Part shown: positions 6,670-6,717 of the stretch, in pieces | Layout: each line of letters starts with the position of its first letter | Numbering within the stretch: position 1 is the first letter of the stretch | Assembly (NCBI GenBank): GCA_028701715.1 | Contig: JAQVQF010000129.1 | Location: 1-6,717, forward strand | DNA: 6,717 nt | DNA from: Eubacteriales bacterium | GTDB lineage: Bacteria; Bacillota; Clostridia; Oscillospirales; CAG-382 | Direction: 5' to 3' | The notes under the pieces: generated by a model | What the model was told of the DNA's origin: nothing | What the model saw: only the letters and a program-made list of their open reading frames with translations | The model's database searches: none | Position numbers and translations under genes: made by a program

Positions 6670-6717
6670 GGCTCTTTGTCAATAGTTGGGGCGAACCCGT
6701 AAACAGAAACTCAGGCA
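6670..6717. mobile_element. Possible end of an ISL3-family insertion sequence (partial)
   Basis: The sequence starting GGCTCTTTGTCAA, continuing with TAGTTGGGG, resembles the terminal inverted repeat of ISL3-family elements, as I remember that family's GGCTCTTTGTCAA-type ends. The element would run out of the window to the right. ISL3 elements make 8-bp target duplications; the candidate left copy is TAGAAACA (6662-6669), which includes the permease stop codon. No transposase is visible in the window, so this is tentative. Confidence 0.4.

Noticed and set aside
6229..6702. 157-codon plus-strand open frame overlapping the permease
   Set aside because: It lies in another frame of a clear ABC-2 permease; the translation is Arg- and Tyr-rich without a domain, and it has no convincing ribosome-binding site.

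Overview
The window looks like a chromosomal segment of an anaerobic Clostridia-type Firmicute, perhaps Oscillospirales/Ruminococcaceae-like. This rests on the moderate GC content, two lipoproteins with SurA/PrsA-like architecture, a type-2 (TyrZ-like) tyrosyl-tRNA synthetase and a YxlEFG-like ABC cassette. The taxonomic call is inference; there is no rRNA or other marker here. All recognised genes are on the + strand.

Left part (about 1-3353): two paralogous, tyrosine-rich and acidic lipoproteins in tandem, 59 bp apart, probably co-transcribed. They share an N-terminal domain and a C-terminal parvulin-like module. The second is almost twice as long because it carries two additional, more diverged module copies. 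They are best read as secreted, membrane-anchored foldase- or chaperone-like proteins, with the expected parvulin catalytic residues not evident.

Middle (3354-4724): a 123-bp gap leads to tyrS. The gap contains an 18-codon leader ORF with its own Shine-Dalgarno site. Its stop overlaps the tyrS start (ATGA), and an 8-bp perfect inverted repeat spans the leader. tyrS has no Shine-Dalgarno site of its own, so it is probably translationally coupled to the leader. A clear intrinsic terminator follows tyrS.

Right part (4725-6664): a compact operon of a small two-helix PLDc_N-type membrane protein, an ABC ATPase and an ABC-2 type permease. The order matches yxlE-yxlF-yxlG of Bacillus subtilis, but without the sigma-factor genes. 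The ATPase has no ATG, GTG or TTG start upstream of its Walker A motif; the best start is an ACG at 4995 behind a good Shine-Dalgarno site. The permease start overlaps the ATPase stop (ATGA).

The last about 48 bases, starting 5 bp after the permease stop, resemble the terminal inverted repeat of an ISL3-family insertion sequence that would continue beyond the window.

No CRISPR array, tRNA, rRNA or obviously new multi-gene system is seen. The most unusual points are the tyrS leader arrangement, the non-canonical ATPase start and the module expansion in the second lipoprotein.
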